From positions 216,543 through 280,542 of the forward strand of contig NZ_DASVSF010000110.1 of the NCBI RefSeq assembly GCF_036388275.1: 64,000 bases of DNA. The letters run 5' to 3'. Below the pieces are notes generated by a model. It was not told the DNA's origin. It made no database searches and saw only the letters and a list, made by a program, of their open reading frames with translations. Positions within the stretch are counted from its first letter, which is position 1, and the number at the start of each line of letters is the position of its first letter. This document shows, piece by piece, positions 25,328 to 34,531 of the stretch. Both the position numbers and the translations under genes were made by a program. The DNA comes from Longimicrobium sp. (lineage in GTDB: Bacteria; Gemmatimonadota; Gemmatimonadetes; Longimicrobiales; Longimicrobiaceae).

Positions 25328-26455
25328 ATGAGCCAACAGAACCCCATCGCCGGTTCGCCGGTGCTGCAGCTGATCCAGCAGCGCGAGCAGCTGAACCAGT
25401 GGATTGCCCGCCTGGACGAGGTGGCGCCGCAGGCATCCAGCCGCGCCACCGAGCGCGTGCGCGCCGACTACGCCGACCGGCTGCGCCGCGTCAACGAAGA
25501 CCTGGCCACGCACCGCGACGAGATCGAGGCCGACCTCCAGGCCCAGCGGGGCGCGCTGGACGCGGCCGAGCAGCAGCGCGCCCACGCGGCCGACATCATG
25601 GACGAGGTGCAGCTGCGGCACCTGATCGGCGAGCTCGACGAGGCCGCGTGGAACCGGCAGCGCCCGGAGCTGGAGCAGGCCGTGGCCCGCGCCGACCAGG
25701 CACTGGTGCACGCGCGGGGCGAGGTGGAGCGCCTGCAGGCCCTCGCCGCCGACATCGCAGGCGCCGCCACCCGCGCCTCCGCTCCGGCTCCAACCACGGC
25801 GGCCACCCCGGCCCTGCCCATTGCCGCCGCGCCCGCACCGGCGCCGGCCGCTCCCGCGCCGCCGGCGGCACCGCCCGCCGCCGCCGAGGTGGAGGACGAC
25901 TGGGAGCCGTCGTTCCCCGACGCGGAGCCCGCGCCGGTTTCGCCGGAGTCGCTGGCCCCCGCGGACGAGCCGCTGGCCGCAAGTACCGGAGACACCGTCG
26001 CGGCGGCGGAGGCGGCGGGCGCGGACGACTGGGACCCCTTCGGCGCGGAGTTCGGCCCCCCGCAGGAGACGGCCGACGTGGACGAGGGGCTGCCCTGGCT
26101 GGAAGGGATCGACGAGGCCGCGAAGACGTGGACGCCTCCTCCCGCGGCCGCGGTGGAAGAGGATGCGGGGCTGGATTTCCTTCGCGACATCGAGGAGTCG
26201 GCCCGCACGCCCGAGCCCCCGACGGGCGACCTGGGCGCGGACGACCTGGCGTTCTTGGAAGAGCTGGACCGGGCCATCGCCGCCCCGCCGGCCTCCATCG
26301 GGGGAGCCGCGACCCCTGCACCTCCCGCTGCGACGCCCCCGCCCGCCGCCGCGCCGGGCACTGCAGGCCGCGCCGAGCCGCTGCTGTGCAAGGAGTGCGG
26401 GGCGATCAACGAGCCGCACTCATGGTACTGTGAGATCTGCGGGTCAGAGTTGTGA
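25328..26455 (+). CDS. Unrecognised protein: coiled coil, acidic Pro/Ala linker, C-terminal zinc ribbon
   Basis: 375 residues, 22 bp after the exonuclease. Residues 10-150 are a charged heptad-rich coiled coil; 150-340 are disordered, rich in Pro, Ala and acidic residues, with recurring short motifs (DDWEPSF, DDWDPFG, LPWLEGID, LDFLRDIEE, LAFLEELD). The last 25 residues are a CxxC...CxxC zinc ribbon (LLCKECGAINEPHSWYCEICG). No enzyme motif is present. The repeated LxFLxxIE-type short helices look like binding peptides for a partner, and an adaptor or scaffold role is my guess. A T-tailed terminator follows. Confidence 0.7.
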   Translation: MSQQNPIAGSPVLQLIQQREQLNQWIARLDEVAPQASSRATERVRADYADRLRRVNEDLATHRDEIEADLQAQRGALDAAEQQRAHAADIMDEVQLRHLIGELDEAAWNRQRPELEQAVARADQALVHARGEVERLQALAADIAGAATRASAPAPTTAATPALPIAAAPAPAPAAPAPPAAPPAAAEVEDDWEPSFPDAEPAPVSPESLAPADEPLAASTGDTVAAAEAAGADDWDPFGAEFGPPQETADVDEGLPWLEGIDEAAKTWTPPPAAAVEEDAGLDFLRDIEESARTPEPPTGDLGADDLAFLEELDRAIAAPPASIGGAATPAPPAATPPPAAAPGTAGRAEPLLCKECGAINEPHSWYCEICGSEL

Positions 26456-26497
26456 GTGCGTGAGTGCGGAAGTGCGGAAGTGCGGAAGTGCGAAAGT
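26455..26497 (+). repeat. Short tandem repeat at the 3' end of the zinc-ribbon gene
   Basis: Copies of a 9- to 10-bp GTGCGGAA-type unit (AGTGCGGAAGTGCGGAAG pattern, three near-exact copies plus flanking variants) begin right at the stop codon. A related array lies at 50589-50616. Confidence 0.75.
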
Positions 26498-26500
26498 GAA

Positions 26501-26530
26501 GAAGCCCGCCGAGTTTGGCGGGCTTCTTTG
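26501..26530 (+). terminator. Intrinsic terminator of the pyr operon
   Basis: GAAGCCCGCC / GGCGGGCTTC, a 10-bp stem with a 6-nt loop, then TTTG. It is 46 bp after the last stop of the pyrR-to-zinc-ribbon run. Confidence 0.85.
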
Positions 26531-26569
26531 CTCAAGCAGGGTCGCGCCGCAGACTTCAACTCACACCGC

Positions 26570-26782
26570 AGCAAGCCAGTCCACGAAGGTGGACTTCGTG
26601 TGGTTGTTGCAGCGAATTCATTCGCCCGTGCAGGCTGGGGCGCGCGCCTACAGTGGAATCCGAGTACCGGACTTTCGTGCCGCTGCCGCGCCCAAGTTCA
26701 GTGGTGGCTCAGGCTAGATCCTTCGGCCCGCATGGGACGGAGTACGGGCCGGTGCGGTGCGCTTGGGCCTCTGGATGACAGA
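26570..26782. repeat. Intergenic repeat modules A (reverse) and D
   Basis: Module A in reverse orientation at about 26570-26633 (GTCCACGAAGGTGGAC hairpin, then CGAATTCATTCG) and module D at about 26681-26780. Together with the two terminators this accounts for the 416-bp gap 26456-26871; no gene is supported. Confidence 0.8.
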
Positions 26783-26816
26783 TTTTCGGTGTGGAGGAGA
26801 GGACGGCGGGGACGCG

Positions 26817-26847
26817 AAAACCCCGCCGACCTGTGAGTCGGCGGGGT
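26817..26847 (-). terminator. Intrinsic terminator of rpsT
   Basis: Arms ACCCCGCCGA (26820-26829) and TCGGCGGGGT (26838-26847) with an 8-nt loop; read on the minus strand the stem is followed by TTTT. It begins 25 bp beyond the rpsT stop. Confidence 0.85.
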
Positions 26848-26871
26848 ATCGGTGCTCCGAAAGTGCGTGGA

Positions 26872-27129
26872 TCAGGCCGCGATGGCGGCGATCCGGGCGC
26901 TCAGGCGGCTCTTGGCGCGCGCGGCCTTGTTCGGATGGATGATGCGCTTGCGGGCAGCGCGGTCCAGCAGCGAAGCGGCCTCGCGGAACGCGGGAGTCGC
27001 GTCATCGGCGCTCGTCGCGGAACGCACCTTCTTCAGCGCGGTGCGCAGACGCGAACGGAACTGACGGTTGCGCTCGGCGCGGACCTCGTTGGTCCGCATC
27101 CGCTTCTCGGCGGACTTGACGTTCGGCAA
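26872..27129 (-). CDS. rpsT: 30S ribosomal protein S20
   Basis: 85 residues, highly basic and helical, starting (TTG)PNVKSAEKRMRTNEVRAERN and ending LSARIAAIAA, the S20 pattern that binds 16S rRNA early in 30S assembly. The TTG at 27129 has a GGAGGAG Shine-Dalgarno 5 nt upstream, and the protein starts exactly where S20 proteins start, so the longer upstream frame is rejected. A noncanonical start also occurs in E. coli rpsT and is linked there to translational autocontrol. Single-gene unit with promoter and terminator both visible. Confidence 0.95.
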   Translation of the reverse strand: MPNVKSAEKRMRTNEVRAERNRQFRSRLRTALKKVRSATSADDATPAFREAASLLDRAARKRIIHPNKAARAKSRLSARIAAIAA

Positions 27130-27204
27130 GGCTTCTCCTCCAACGGAATCGGCGCCGCCCGGCACCGAAAGGTTTCGTAGCTGTCCAGAAAACAGGAAGC
27201 CCCA

Positions 27205-27233
27205 ACATTATGCCTTCACGCCCCGTCTGTCAA
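27205..27233 (-). promoter_or_regulatory. rpsT promoter
   Basis: On the minus strand, TTGACA (27233-27228) and TAATGT (27210-27205) are 17 bp apart. Divergent to the M50 promoter, with the two -35 boxes 18 bp apart. The leader to the TTG start would be about 70 nt. Confidence 0.75.
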
Positions 27234-27251
27234 CCCCGCCGCCGCGCCGTT

Positions 27252-27280
27252 TTGACAACTTCTCAGGCCACGCGTAGCTT
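27252..27280 (+). promoter_or_regulatory. Promoter of the M50-scpA-scpB-rluB operon
   Basis: TTGACA (27252-27257) and TAGCTT (27275-27280) are 17 bp apart. Six bases later lies the ATG at 27287, so the transcript would begin at or next to the start codon, i.e. leaderless. Confidence 0.7.
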
Positions 27281-27286
27281 GCGCGC

Positions 27287-27952
27287 ATGCAATTCAACCT
27301 CGAAGCCGTTCTCCTTGCTCTTCCCATCCTGCTGCTGTCCCTGACCGCGCACGAATTCGCCCACGCCTGGGTGGCGCTGCGGCAGGGCGACGATACCGCG
27401 TACAAGCAGGGCCGGGTGACCATGAACCCGGCCGCGCACGTCGACATCATCGGCACGCTCGTCTTTCCCGCGCTGGCCATCGGCAGCGGAATGCCGCTGC
27501 TGGGGTGGGCCAAGCCGGTGCCCACCGATCCTCGGAACTACCGAAATTACAAGCGTGGCGACATCCTGGTGTCCATCGCCGGGGTGTGCGCCAACGCCAT
27601 CCTGGCGGTCTTCTTCGCCATCCTCGCGTTCCTTCTGGTGCGTGTGGTGGGTCCGAATCTGCCCGACTCCGGCATAGAGACAGCCCAGATCGCACTTCAG
27701 ATGTTGTGGTTCGGGGTGGTCGGCAACGTGGGCCTGATCATCTTCAACCTGCTGCCCATTCCGCCGCTGGACGGATCGCACGTGATGTATCATTTGCTGC
27801 CTCCCAAGGCCGCCGCGTCGTACCGCCAGCTCTATCCGTATGGCTTCATCATCCTGTGGGCGCTGGTGCTCACCCGTGCCCTGAGCGTGATCTGGCCGGT
27901 CATTCAGGGGATCTCCAGGGTGCTGCTGCTGCCGGCCGGTATCCCCGTCTGA
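27287..27952 (+). CDS. Site-2-protease-family membrane metallopeptidase (M50)
   Basis: 221 residues with five to six membrane helices. Zinc motif HEFAH at residues 22-26 lies in the first helix, and the third-ligand segment NLLPIPPLDGSH is near 154-165. This is the short, PDZ-less M50 group seen widely upstream of scpA. Substrates are unknown. Predicted to be translated from a leaderless mRNA. The stop shares a base with the scpA ATG (TGATG), so it is coupled to the chromosome-segregation genes. Confidence 0.9.
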   Translation: MQFNLEAVLLALPILLLSLTAHEFAHAWVALRQGDDTAYKQGRVTMNPAAHVDIIGTLVFPALAIGSGMPLLGWAKPVPTDPRNYRNYKRGDILVSIAGVCANAILAVFFAILAFLLVRVVGPNLPDSGIETAQIALQMLWFGVVGNVGLIIFNLLPIPPLDGSHVMYHLLPPKAAASYRQLYPYGFIILWALVLTRALSVIWPVIQGISRVLLLPAGIPV

Positions 27953-28692
27953 TGGAGGTGGTCGCGGCGCAGGACCCGTTCTCCATCGACGTGGAGCGGT
28001 TCCACGGGCCGCTGGACCTGCTGCTGCACCTGATCCGCAACCAGGACATCGACATCTTCGACATCCCCATCGCGAAGATCACCGAGCAGTTCCTGGCGGC
28101 CATCCGCGCGGTGGAGCACCTGGAGCTGGAACGGGCGGGGGAGTTCCTGGAGATGGCGGCCACGCTGGTGCGCATCAAGGCCCAGATGCTGTTTCCCCGC
28201 CGCGTGGACGACGAAGAGACCGAGGACCCGCGCGCCGACCTGGTGCGCCGCCTGCTGGAGTTCGAGCACTTTCGCGAGGCCGCCCAGCTGATGGAGCGCT
28301 CCGAGCGCGAGCGCGCCCGCCTGTTCGCCCGCGGCTTCGTGGAGGCGCGCCCCGCGCCGCGCCTGGCGGACCTGCCGCTGGATACGGAGTGGGACGAGGT
28401 GTGGGACGCGCTCGTTCGCCTGGGAGAGCGGCTGAACGCGCCCGAGATCGTGCACCACGTGCGCGGGCGCGAAGTGAAGATGGAAGACAAGATCCAGGAG
28501 ATCATGGCGCTCCTGGAGCAGCTGCGGCGCGTGGAGTTCGCGCGGATCGTGGAGCCGTGGGGCACGCGCATCCACGCGGTGGCCTCGCTGCTGGCCTGCC
28601 TGGAGCTGGCCAAGCGCAGCGTGGTGCGCGTGCGGCAGGCCAGCCCCTTCACCCCGCTCTGGATCTTTCACGCCAGGGACGACGCGGCGTGA
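27952..28692 (+). CDS. scpA: Segregation and condensation protein A
   Basis: 246-residue kleisin that bridges the Smc heads in the bacterial condensin. N-terminal FHGPLDLLLHLIRNQDIDIFDIPIAKITEQ is diagnostic, as is EFLEMAATLVRIKAQMLFP. The C-terminal winged helix ends with FTPLWIF. It overlaps the M50 stop by one base and scpB by four (GTGA). Confidence 0.94.
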   Translation: MEVVAAQDPFSIDVERFHGPLDLLLHLIRNQDIDIFDIPIAKITEQFLAAIRAVEHLELERAGEFLEMAATLVRIKAQMLFPRRVDDEETEDPRADLVRRLLEFEHFREAAQLMERSERERARLFARGFVEARPAPRLADLPLDTEWDEVWDALVRLGERLNAPEIVHHVRGREVKMEDKIQEIMALLEQLRRVEFARIVEPWGTRIHAVASLLACLELAKRSVVRVRQASPFTPLWIFHARDDAA

Positions 28693-29261
28693 TCCGCCCC
28701 AGCCGCGTGATCGAGGCGCTGCTGTTCGCCAGCGAGTCGCCGCTTTCTCCCGCGGACCTGGCCCGCGCCGACGAGGCGCTGGACGAGGAGCGCGTGGAAG
28801 CCGCCATCGCCGAGCTGCGGGCCGAGTACGACCGCGAGGGGCGCGCGTTCACCGTCTTCGAGGTGGGCGGCGGCTACCAGCTGCTCACGCGGCCGGAGTT
28901 CGCGCCGGTGCTGGAGCGCTTCGACTCCGTTCCAGGCGCGCAGCGGCTGTCGGGGCCGGCGCTGGAAACGCTGGCCATCATCTCCTACCGCCAGCCCGTG
29001 GGGCGCGCCGAGATCGAGGAGATCCGCGGGGTGGGCGCGGGCGGCGTTCTGAAGACCCTGCAGGAGCGGGGATTGATCGAGGTGGTGGGCCGCGGCGAGG
29101 GGCTGGGCCGCCCGCTGCTGTATGGCACCACGCCCTTTTTCTTGCAGCATTTCGGCTTCCGGAGCCTGGCAGACCTGCCACGCTCCGAGGAGCTTCCCGT
29201 CGTGCTGGCGCGGCGGGACGAACCGAGGGACACGAATGGCGAAGCAGCCGGGATTTCTTAA
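28689..29261 (+). CDS. scpB: Segregation and condensation protein B
   Basis: 190 residues from GTG 28689. Two winged-helix domains; the diagnostic middle stretch LSGPALETLAIISYRQPVGRAEIEEIRGV and the C-terminal LLYGTTPFFLQHFGF segment are intact. Works with ScpA and Smc in chromosome condensation. The rluB ATG lies inside its last 26 bases. Confidence 0.94.
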   Translation: MIRPSRVIEALLFASESPLSPADLARADEALDEERVEAAIAELRAEYDREGRAFTVFEVGGGYQLLTRPEFAPVLERFDSVPGAQRLSGPALETLAIISYRQPVGRAEIEEIRGVGAGGVLKTLQERGLIEVVGRGEGLGRPLLYGTTPFFLQHFGFRSLADLPRSEELPVVLARRDEPRDTNGEAAGIS

Positions 29262-31155
29262 GCGCGGCGAGTCGCTGCGCCTGCAGGCATTTCTCTCCCG
29301 CTCCGGCCTGGCTTCGCGCCGCGCCGCCGAGGAGATGATCGAGCATGGCCGCGTAAAGGTGAACGGCGCCGAGGTCACCGCGCAGGGCACGCGCGTGGTG
29401 GCGGGTGTGGACCGCGTGGAGCTGGATGGCGTGGAGGTGAAGGTGGCGCCCACCACCTGGCTGGCGCTGCACAAGCCTACGGGCTACGTCACCACCCGCC
29501 AGGACCCGTTCGGCCGCCGGACCGTCTACGAGCTGATCCCGGACAAGTTCCACGGCCTGTTCCACGTGGGCCGGCTGGACCGCGACAGCGAGGGGCTGCT
29601 GCTGCTGACCAACGACGGCGACGTGGCCAACCGCTTTCTCCATCCCAGCTTCGGCATCACCAAGGAGTACGACGTCATCGCCAGCGGCAAGCCGACCGAC
29701 GCGGCGCTGCGCCAGTTGGTGGAGGGGGTGGAACTGGAGGACGGCGTGGCCCAGGCGGAGTCGGCCCGGCTGATCGGGCCGGCGGGGAACGGGCAGTCGC
29801 GGCTGAAGCTGGTGCTGCGCGAGGGCAAGAAGCGCGAGGTGCGGCGGATGCTGGAGGCGGTGGGCCACCCCGTCCTGCGCCTCGTCCGCCGCCGCTTCGG
29901 GCCCATCGACCTGGGCGAGCTCCCCGAAGGCAAGTGGCGCGTGGTGCAGCCCGAGGAGCTGGTGCAGGTGCGCGACGCGCAGGCCAGCCCCAAGGGCGCC
30001 CGGCGTACCCCGGCGGCAGAGGCGGAGGCTCCCAAGGCCAAGCGCGTGCGCTCTGAGGCGGAGGATCGCCCGGCGCGCGGCAAGGCCGAGCGCCCGGGCC
30101 GCAAGGACGCGCCGCGGACCGCGCGTGGAAAGCCGGAACGCGAGGAAAAGCCGGCGCGCGGGCGTGGGCCGGAGCGGGGCTCGCCGCGAGGCCGCTCGTT
30201 CGAACGGGACGAGGCTGCTCCGGCGCCGCGCGAGCGGACGCCGATCACCATAGACTGGGACGCGGAGGAATGGGGCGACGCCAAGCCGCGCGGCGGCGAT
30301 GCCCGGCCCAAGCGTGGTGCGTCCACCCCGACCCGCGGGGCGGATGAACGTCCGGCGGCACGCGGGCCCCGGACGGGTCCGGGACGCGCGGATCACTCCG
30401 CCGAGGACCGTCCCGCCGCACGTGGGCCCAGGACGGGCGCGGGACGTGGAGCGACGGATCGCCCCTATCTCCCGGGCGATCGCGACCGCCCCGCGCCCGG
30501 CCGTGGAGGCTCGGACCGGGAGGATCGCCCTCGTCGCGACTTCCAGGACCGCGACGACCGCCCGGCACGCGGGGGCTCGGATCGACCCGCCCGCGGTGGG
30601 ACTGATCGCCCCGCGCGTGGTCCCGCCGATCGCCCGACGCGTGGTCCCTCCGATCGGCCGGCGGGCGGTGGAGCGGATCGTCCTCGCCGTGACTTCCAGG
30701 ATCGGGACGACCGCCCGGCACGCGGCGGCTCCGATCGGCCCGCGCGCGGTGGGGCCGATCGCCCGACCCGTGGTCCTGCCGACCGGCCGAAGAAGGGACC
30801 GGTGGACTGGGGCACGCGGGCGCCGCGGCAGGATCGCGATCAGCCTGCGTCGCGTGGCCCTCGGCCGGGCCCGGGGCGCCGCCCCGTGGACGACGACGAC
30901 GATTTCGTGACGGAGCGCCGTCCGCGTTCGGCGCCGGCGGGGCGGGGGGGAGCCGGTCCGCAGCTTGACGGCGCGGTGCACGCCGGCGATCGTCCGGCGG
31001 GTGCGCGCCCGGGCGGCAGGCCCGGCGGCGCGAAGCCGAGTGGGGGCAAGCCCGGCGGTCGCAAGCCGGGCGGAGCCAAGCCGGGTCGGCCCGGAGCCAA
31101 GCCGCAGGGCCCCGGCAGGCGTCCCGGCCAGGGTGGAGGCAAGAAGGGCCGCTGA
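29236..31155 (+). CDS. rluB: RluB/RsuA-family 23S rRNA pseudouridine synthase with a 400-residue RG-rich tail
   Basis: 639 residues; typical RluB is about 240-300. Residues 13-60 are an S4 RNA-binding domain (LRLQAFLSRSGLASRRAAEE) and 65-240 the synthase, with catalytic Asp near 114 in GRLDRDSEGLLLL. From about 245 to 639 the sequence is disordered and built of Arg, Gly, Pro, Asp and Lys: DRPARGG and ADRPTRGP units, two copies of RRDFQDRDDRPARGG (near 435 and 490), and a final KPGG-rich basic tail. This RGG-like tail should bind RNA. Function on 23S rRNA is by family; the tail's role is unknown. ATG 29236 overlaps scpB. Confidence 0.85.
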   Translation: MAKQPGFLKRGESLRLQAFLSRSGLASRRAAEEMIEHGRVKVNGAEVTAQGTRVVAGVDRVELDGVEVKVAPTTWLALHKPTGYVTTRQDPFGRRTVYELIPDKFHGLFHVGRLDRDSEGLLLLTNDGDVANRFLHPSFGITKEYDVIASGKPTDAALRQLVEGVELEDGVAQAESARLIGPAGNGQSRLKLVLREGKKREVRRMLEAVGHPVLRLVRRRFGPIDLGELPEGKWRVVQPEELVQVRDAQASPKGARRTPAAEAEAPKAKRVRSEAEDRPARGKAERPGRKDAPRTARGKPEREEKPARGRGPERGSPRGRSFERDEAAPAPRERTPITIDWDAEEWGDAKPRGGDARPKRGASTPTRGADERPAARGPRTGPGRADHSAEDRPAARGPRTGAGRGATDRPYLPGDRDRPAPGRGGSDREDRPRRDFQDRDDRPARGGSDRPARGGTDRPARGPADRPTRGPSDRPAGGGADRPRRDFQDRDDRPARGGSDRPARGGADRPTRGPADRPKKGPVDWGTRAPRQDRDQPASRGPRPGPGRRPVDDDDDFVTERRPRSAPAGRGGAGPQLDGAVHAGDRPAGARPGGRPGGAKPSGGKPGGRKPGGAKPGRPGAKPQGPGRRPGQGGGKKGR

Positions 31156-31161
31156 CGAGCC

Positions 31162-31197
31162 GCCCGGCAGCCGCGGTATCCACCGCGGCTGCCGGGC
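31162..31197 (+). terminator. Hairpin after rluB
   Basis: GCCCGGCAGCCGCGG / CCGCGGCTGCCGGGC, a perfect 15-bp stem with a 6-nt loop, 6 bp after the stop. There is no T-tract; it is probably a GC-rich terminator for the M50-to-rluB operon. Confidence 0.7.
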
Positions 31198-31332
31198 ACC
31201 CGCCGAATCGCGGCTCTTGTGGAGCGTGCGCGTCGGCACCATCCTGCATGCCGTTGCACCGCCGTATCCATCCGGGCGGGCCGCCGGGACTTTCCGCTAC
31301 GGAGACGAGAGCGCACCGAGCGCCGAGCACCC

Positions 31333-32865
31333 ATGCCGCCGCCAAACACACCCTCGCGACAGCTCGTGGACCTCGCCAAGGCCTTTGCCCTGGGCGAGTT
31401 CTACCCGCTCACGCATCCCACGCTCACCCAGGCCCTGCTGAGCCTGGCGACCACGCTGCTCTCCACGGGCGAATACCTGGAAATCCGCCTCTCGCCCGCC
31501 GGGGTGTCGGTGAACGGGGGGCACGGCCCACGGTCGGGCCACGTGGACCGCTTCGTCCACCGCCTGGCGGAGCACGGCGTTTCGTCCATCGCCCTGCGCC
31601 ACGACGTGGGGGCCGAGTCGCTGGGCCGCTTCCTGTCCGCAGCCGCGCTTCCGCCGCGGATCGCCAAGGCGGCCGGCGGGCTGGCCGGTGCGATGGCGGC
31701 CGCCGGGGCGGCGCGCGTTGCCCTGGACGGGCACTGGATCCAGCCGCCGCCCGTTGTGGTCAGCGCGTCCGCGGGAGGCGGAAGCAAGGTCGAGGGGCTG
31801 GAGCCGGGGATCGCGCTGTGGAGCGCGCACGACATGTACGAGCAGGTGCGCGACTCCGCGGTGCGCGTGGAGCACGAGAACACCGACGAGCTGCGCCGGA
31901 TGATGCGCGAAACGGCGACGGAGTCCGAGCGGCTGGCGGTGCTCAACCGCCTGGAGTTCGTTGCGCAGTACTGCGTCTCGAAGGAGATGATGGATCGCGG
32001 CGTGGCGCTGATCCAGGACCTGCGCCACGATGCCGAGGAGCTGCGCGGCCGCAACCCCGCCGCCCGCGGGATGGTGATGCTGGCGATGCACCGGGTGGCC
32101 AACCGCGCGCTGATCGAGGAACTGGTGACGCGGCTGGGCAAAGCCCGCAGCGAGGACGAGCGCGCGAGCCTGCGCTCCACGCTGCTTCACATCGGCGCCG
32201 ACACGGTGTCGCCGCTGGTGCGCTCGCTGGTCGCCGCGACGGACGTGTCGGCGCGGCGGGCCTATCGCGACGCGCTGGTGGCGCTGGACCAGGTGGGCGT
32301 GCCGCTGCTGGAAGACATGGTGGGCGACGAGCGCTGGTTCGTGGTCCGCAACATGGTGGGCATCCTGGGAGAGATTCGCAGCGCCGACGCCGTGGACCAC
32401 TTCCGCCGCACCATCGAGCACTCCGACGCGCGGGTGCGCCGGGAGACGATCCTGGCGCTGTCCAAGATCGGCGGTGAAGAGGCGGTGCCGCTGCTGGCCA
32501 AGGGGCTGAACGACAAGGAGCCCAGCCTCCGCGCGGCGGCAGCGCTAGGGATGGGACTGACCAAGCTGGGGTTGGCTGTCACGCCACTGCTGGCGCGGCT
32601 GGCACAGGAAACGGACCAGGACACGCAGGTGGAGGTGATCCGTGCACTGGGGCGCGTGGGCGATGCGCGTGCGGTTCCGGTGCTGGCGGAGCGCGCCTCG
32701 GCGGGCGGATTCTTTCACCGCACACCGGCCGCGATTCGCGTGGAGGCGGTGCGCGCCCTGGCCGACGTGGGGGGCGAGCCGGCCCGCGCGGTGCTGCAGC
32801 GGCTGCTGAAGGACCGCAACGACCAGGTGCGCGAGGCGGTGTTCACGGCGCTCGCGAAGGAGTGA
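31333..32865 (+). CDS. HEAT-repeat protein
   Basis: 510 residues from ATG 31333; the frame extends upstream without conserved character. Residues about 1-150 are a distinct N-terminal region (FALGEFYPLTHPTLTQALLSL), followed by a linker, then from about 200 onward alpha-helical HEAT-like repeats, clearest near 340-505 as in DARVRRETILALSKIGGEEAVPLLAKGL and the next three units. HEAT arrays bind proteins or nucleic acids; no catalytic motif is seen. The N-terminal motif with SPAGVSVNG resembles sensory or signalling scaffolds but I cannot name a family. Single-gene unit between two hairpins. Confidence 0.75.
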   Translation: MPPPNTPSRQLVDLAKAFALGEFYPLTHPTLTQALLSLATTLLSTGEYLEIRLSPAGVSVNGGHGPRSGHVDRFVHRLAEHGVSSIALRHDVGAESLGRFLSAAALPPRIAKAAGGLAGAMAAAGAARVALDGHWIQPPPVVVSASAGGGSKVEGLEPGIALWSAHDMYEQVRDSAVRVEHENTDELRRMMRETATESERLAVLNRLEFVAQYCVSKEMMDRGVALIQDLRHDAEELRGRNPAARGMVMLAMHRVANRALIEELVTRLGKARSEDERASLRSTLLHIGADTVSPLVRSLVAATDVSARRAYRDALVALDQVGVPLLEDMVGDERWFVVRNMVGILGEIRSADAVDHFRRTIEHSDARVRRETILALSKIGGEEAVPLLAKGLNDKEPSLRAAAALGMGLTKLGLAVTPLLARLAQETDQDTQVEVIRALGRVGDARAVPVLAERASAGGFFHRTPAAIRVEAVRALADVGGEPARAVLQRLLKDRNDQVREAVFTALAKE

Positions 32866-32896
32866 CGCCGCGCCGCGGCACTGTTCTTTCTGGCAC

Positions 32897-32930
32897 AACC
32901 GCCGCGGCCCTGCACCAGGCCGCGGCGGTT
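32897..32930 (+). terminator. Hairpin terminator of the HEAT-repeat gene
   Basis: AACCGCCGCGGCC / GGCCGCGGCGGTT, 13-bp stem, 8-nt loop, 31 bp after the stop. The tail is only TT-CGTC. Confidence 0.7.
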
Positions 32931-32964
32931 CGTCATCGTGGGGCCGGTGGATGTGGACCCGGAC

Positions 32965-33480
32965 TGGCGCGGAGGCCGTGTCATCCTGAGGCCCAAGCGC
33001 GCCGGACTGGCCCGCACGCAAGACCATGCGGGCCGAAGGATCCAGCCGCGGACACGTACGAGTCAGGGCGCGGCAGCGGTCACGGATGCAGAAGCCTCGG
33101 CTGCCGTGGGGCCCTCACCCGTCCTCGCTTATGCTCGTCCACCCTCTCCCACAAACAGCGTGGGAGAGGGGGTACACTTCGGGATCGGGAGCGTCAGGGC
33201 AGAGTTCGGTGCACGGGCCGGCGCCCCCCATCCCCAACCCTTCCCCCGCAAACAGCGCGGGGGAAGGGAGCCAGTCGAGTGCGCGAGGCCGGCCAAGGCG
33301 CGATTCAGGTCTCCCCCTCCCCTGCGCAGCGGGGGACGGGGGCCGGGGGGAGGGGGCTCCCAAGGCGTGCGACGCCGCCCGTCGAACCACGACCGAAGTT
33401 CCCCCCTCTCCCGGCGCAGTTTGCCGGGGGAGGGGCCGGGGGAGGGGCCCGCCGCGGCATGCGATGCACCCTGTCGAACT
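32965..33480. repeat. Composite repeat block: modules D-E-C-B-B
   Basis: Fills most of the 671-bp gap 32866-33536. Module D is at about 32970-33090. Module E (about 33094-33180) has CCCTCTCCCAC/GTGGGAGAGGG hairpin arms. Module C (33223-33273) has CTTCCCCCGC/GCGGGGGAAG arms, and two module-B copies follow to about 33475. The same order recurs at 52150-52570. Confidence 0.85.
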
Positions 33481-33536
33481 GGGATGAGAGATGTCGGTCG
33501 GATCAGCGCGATAACACGGAAATCGAACCAGCACGC

Positions 33537-34526
<990 letters not shown>

Positions 34527-34531
34527 CGCTC

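Noticed and set aside
26456..26836. Short plus-strand frames between the pyr terminator and rpsT
   Set aside because: Built from modules A and D; the same peptides appear wherever those repeats occur.
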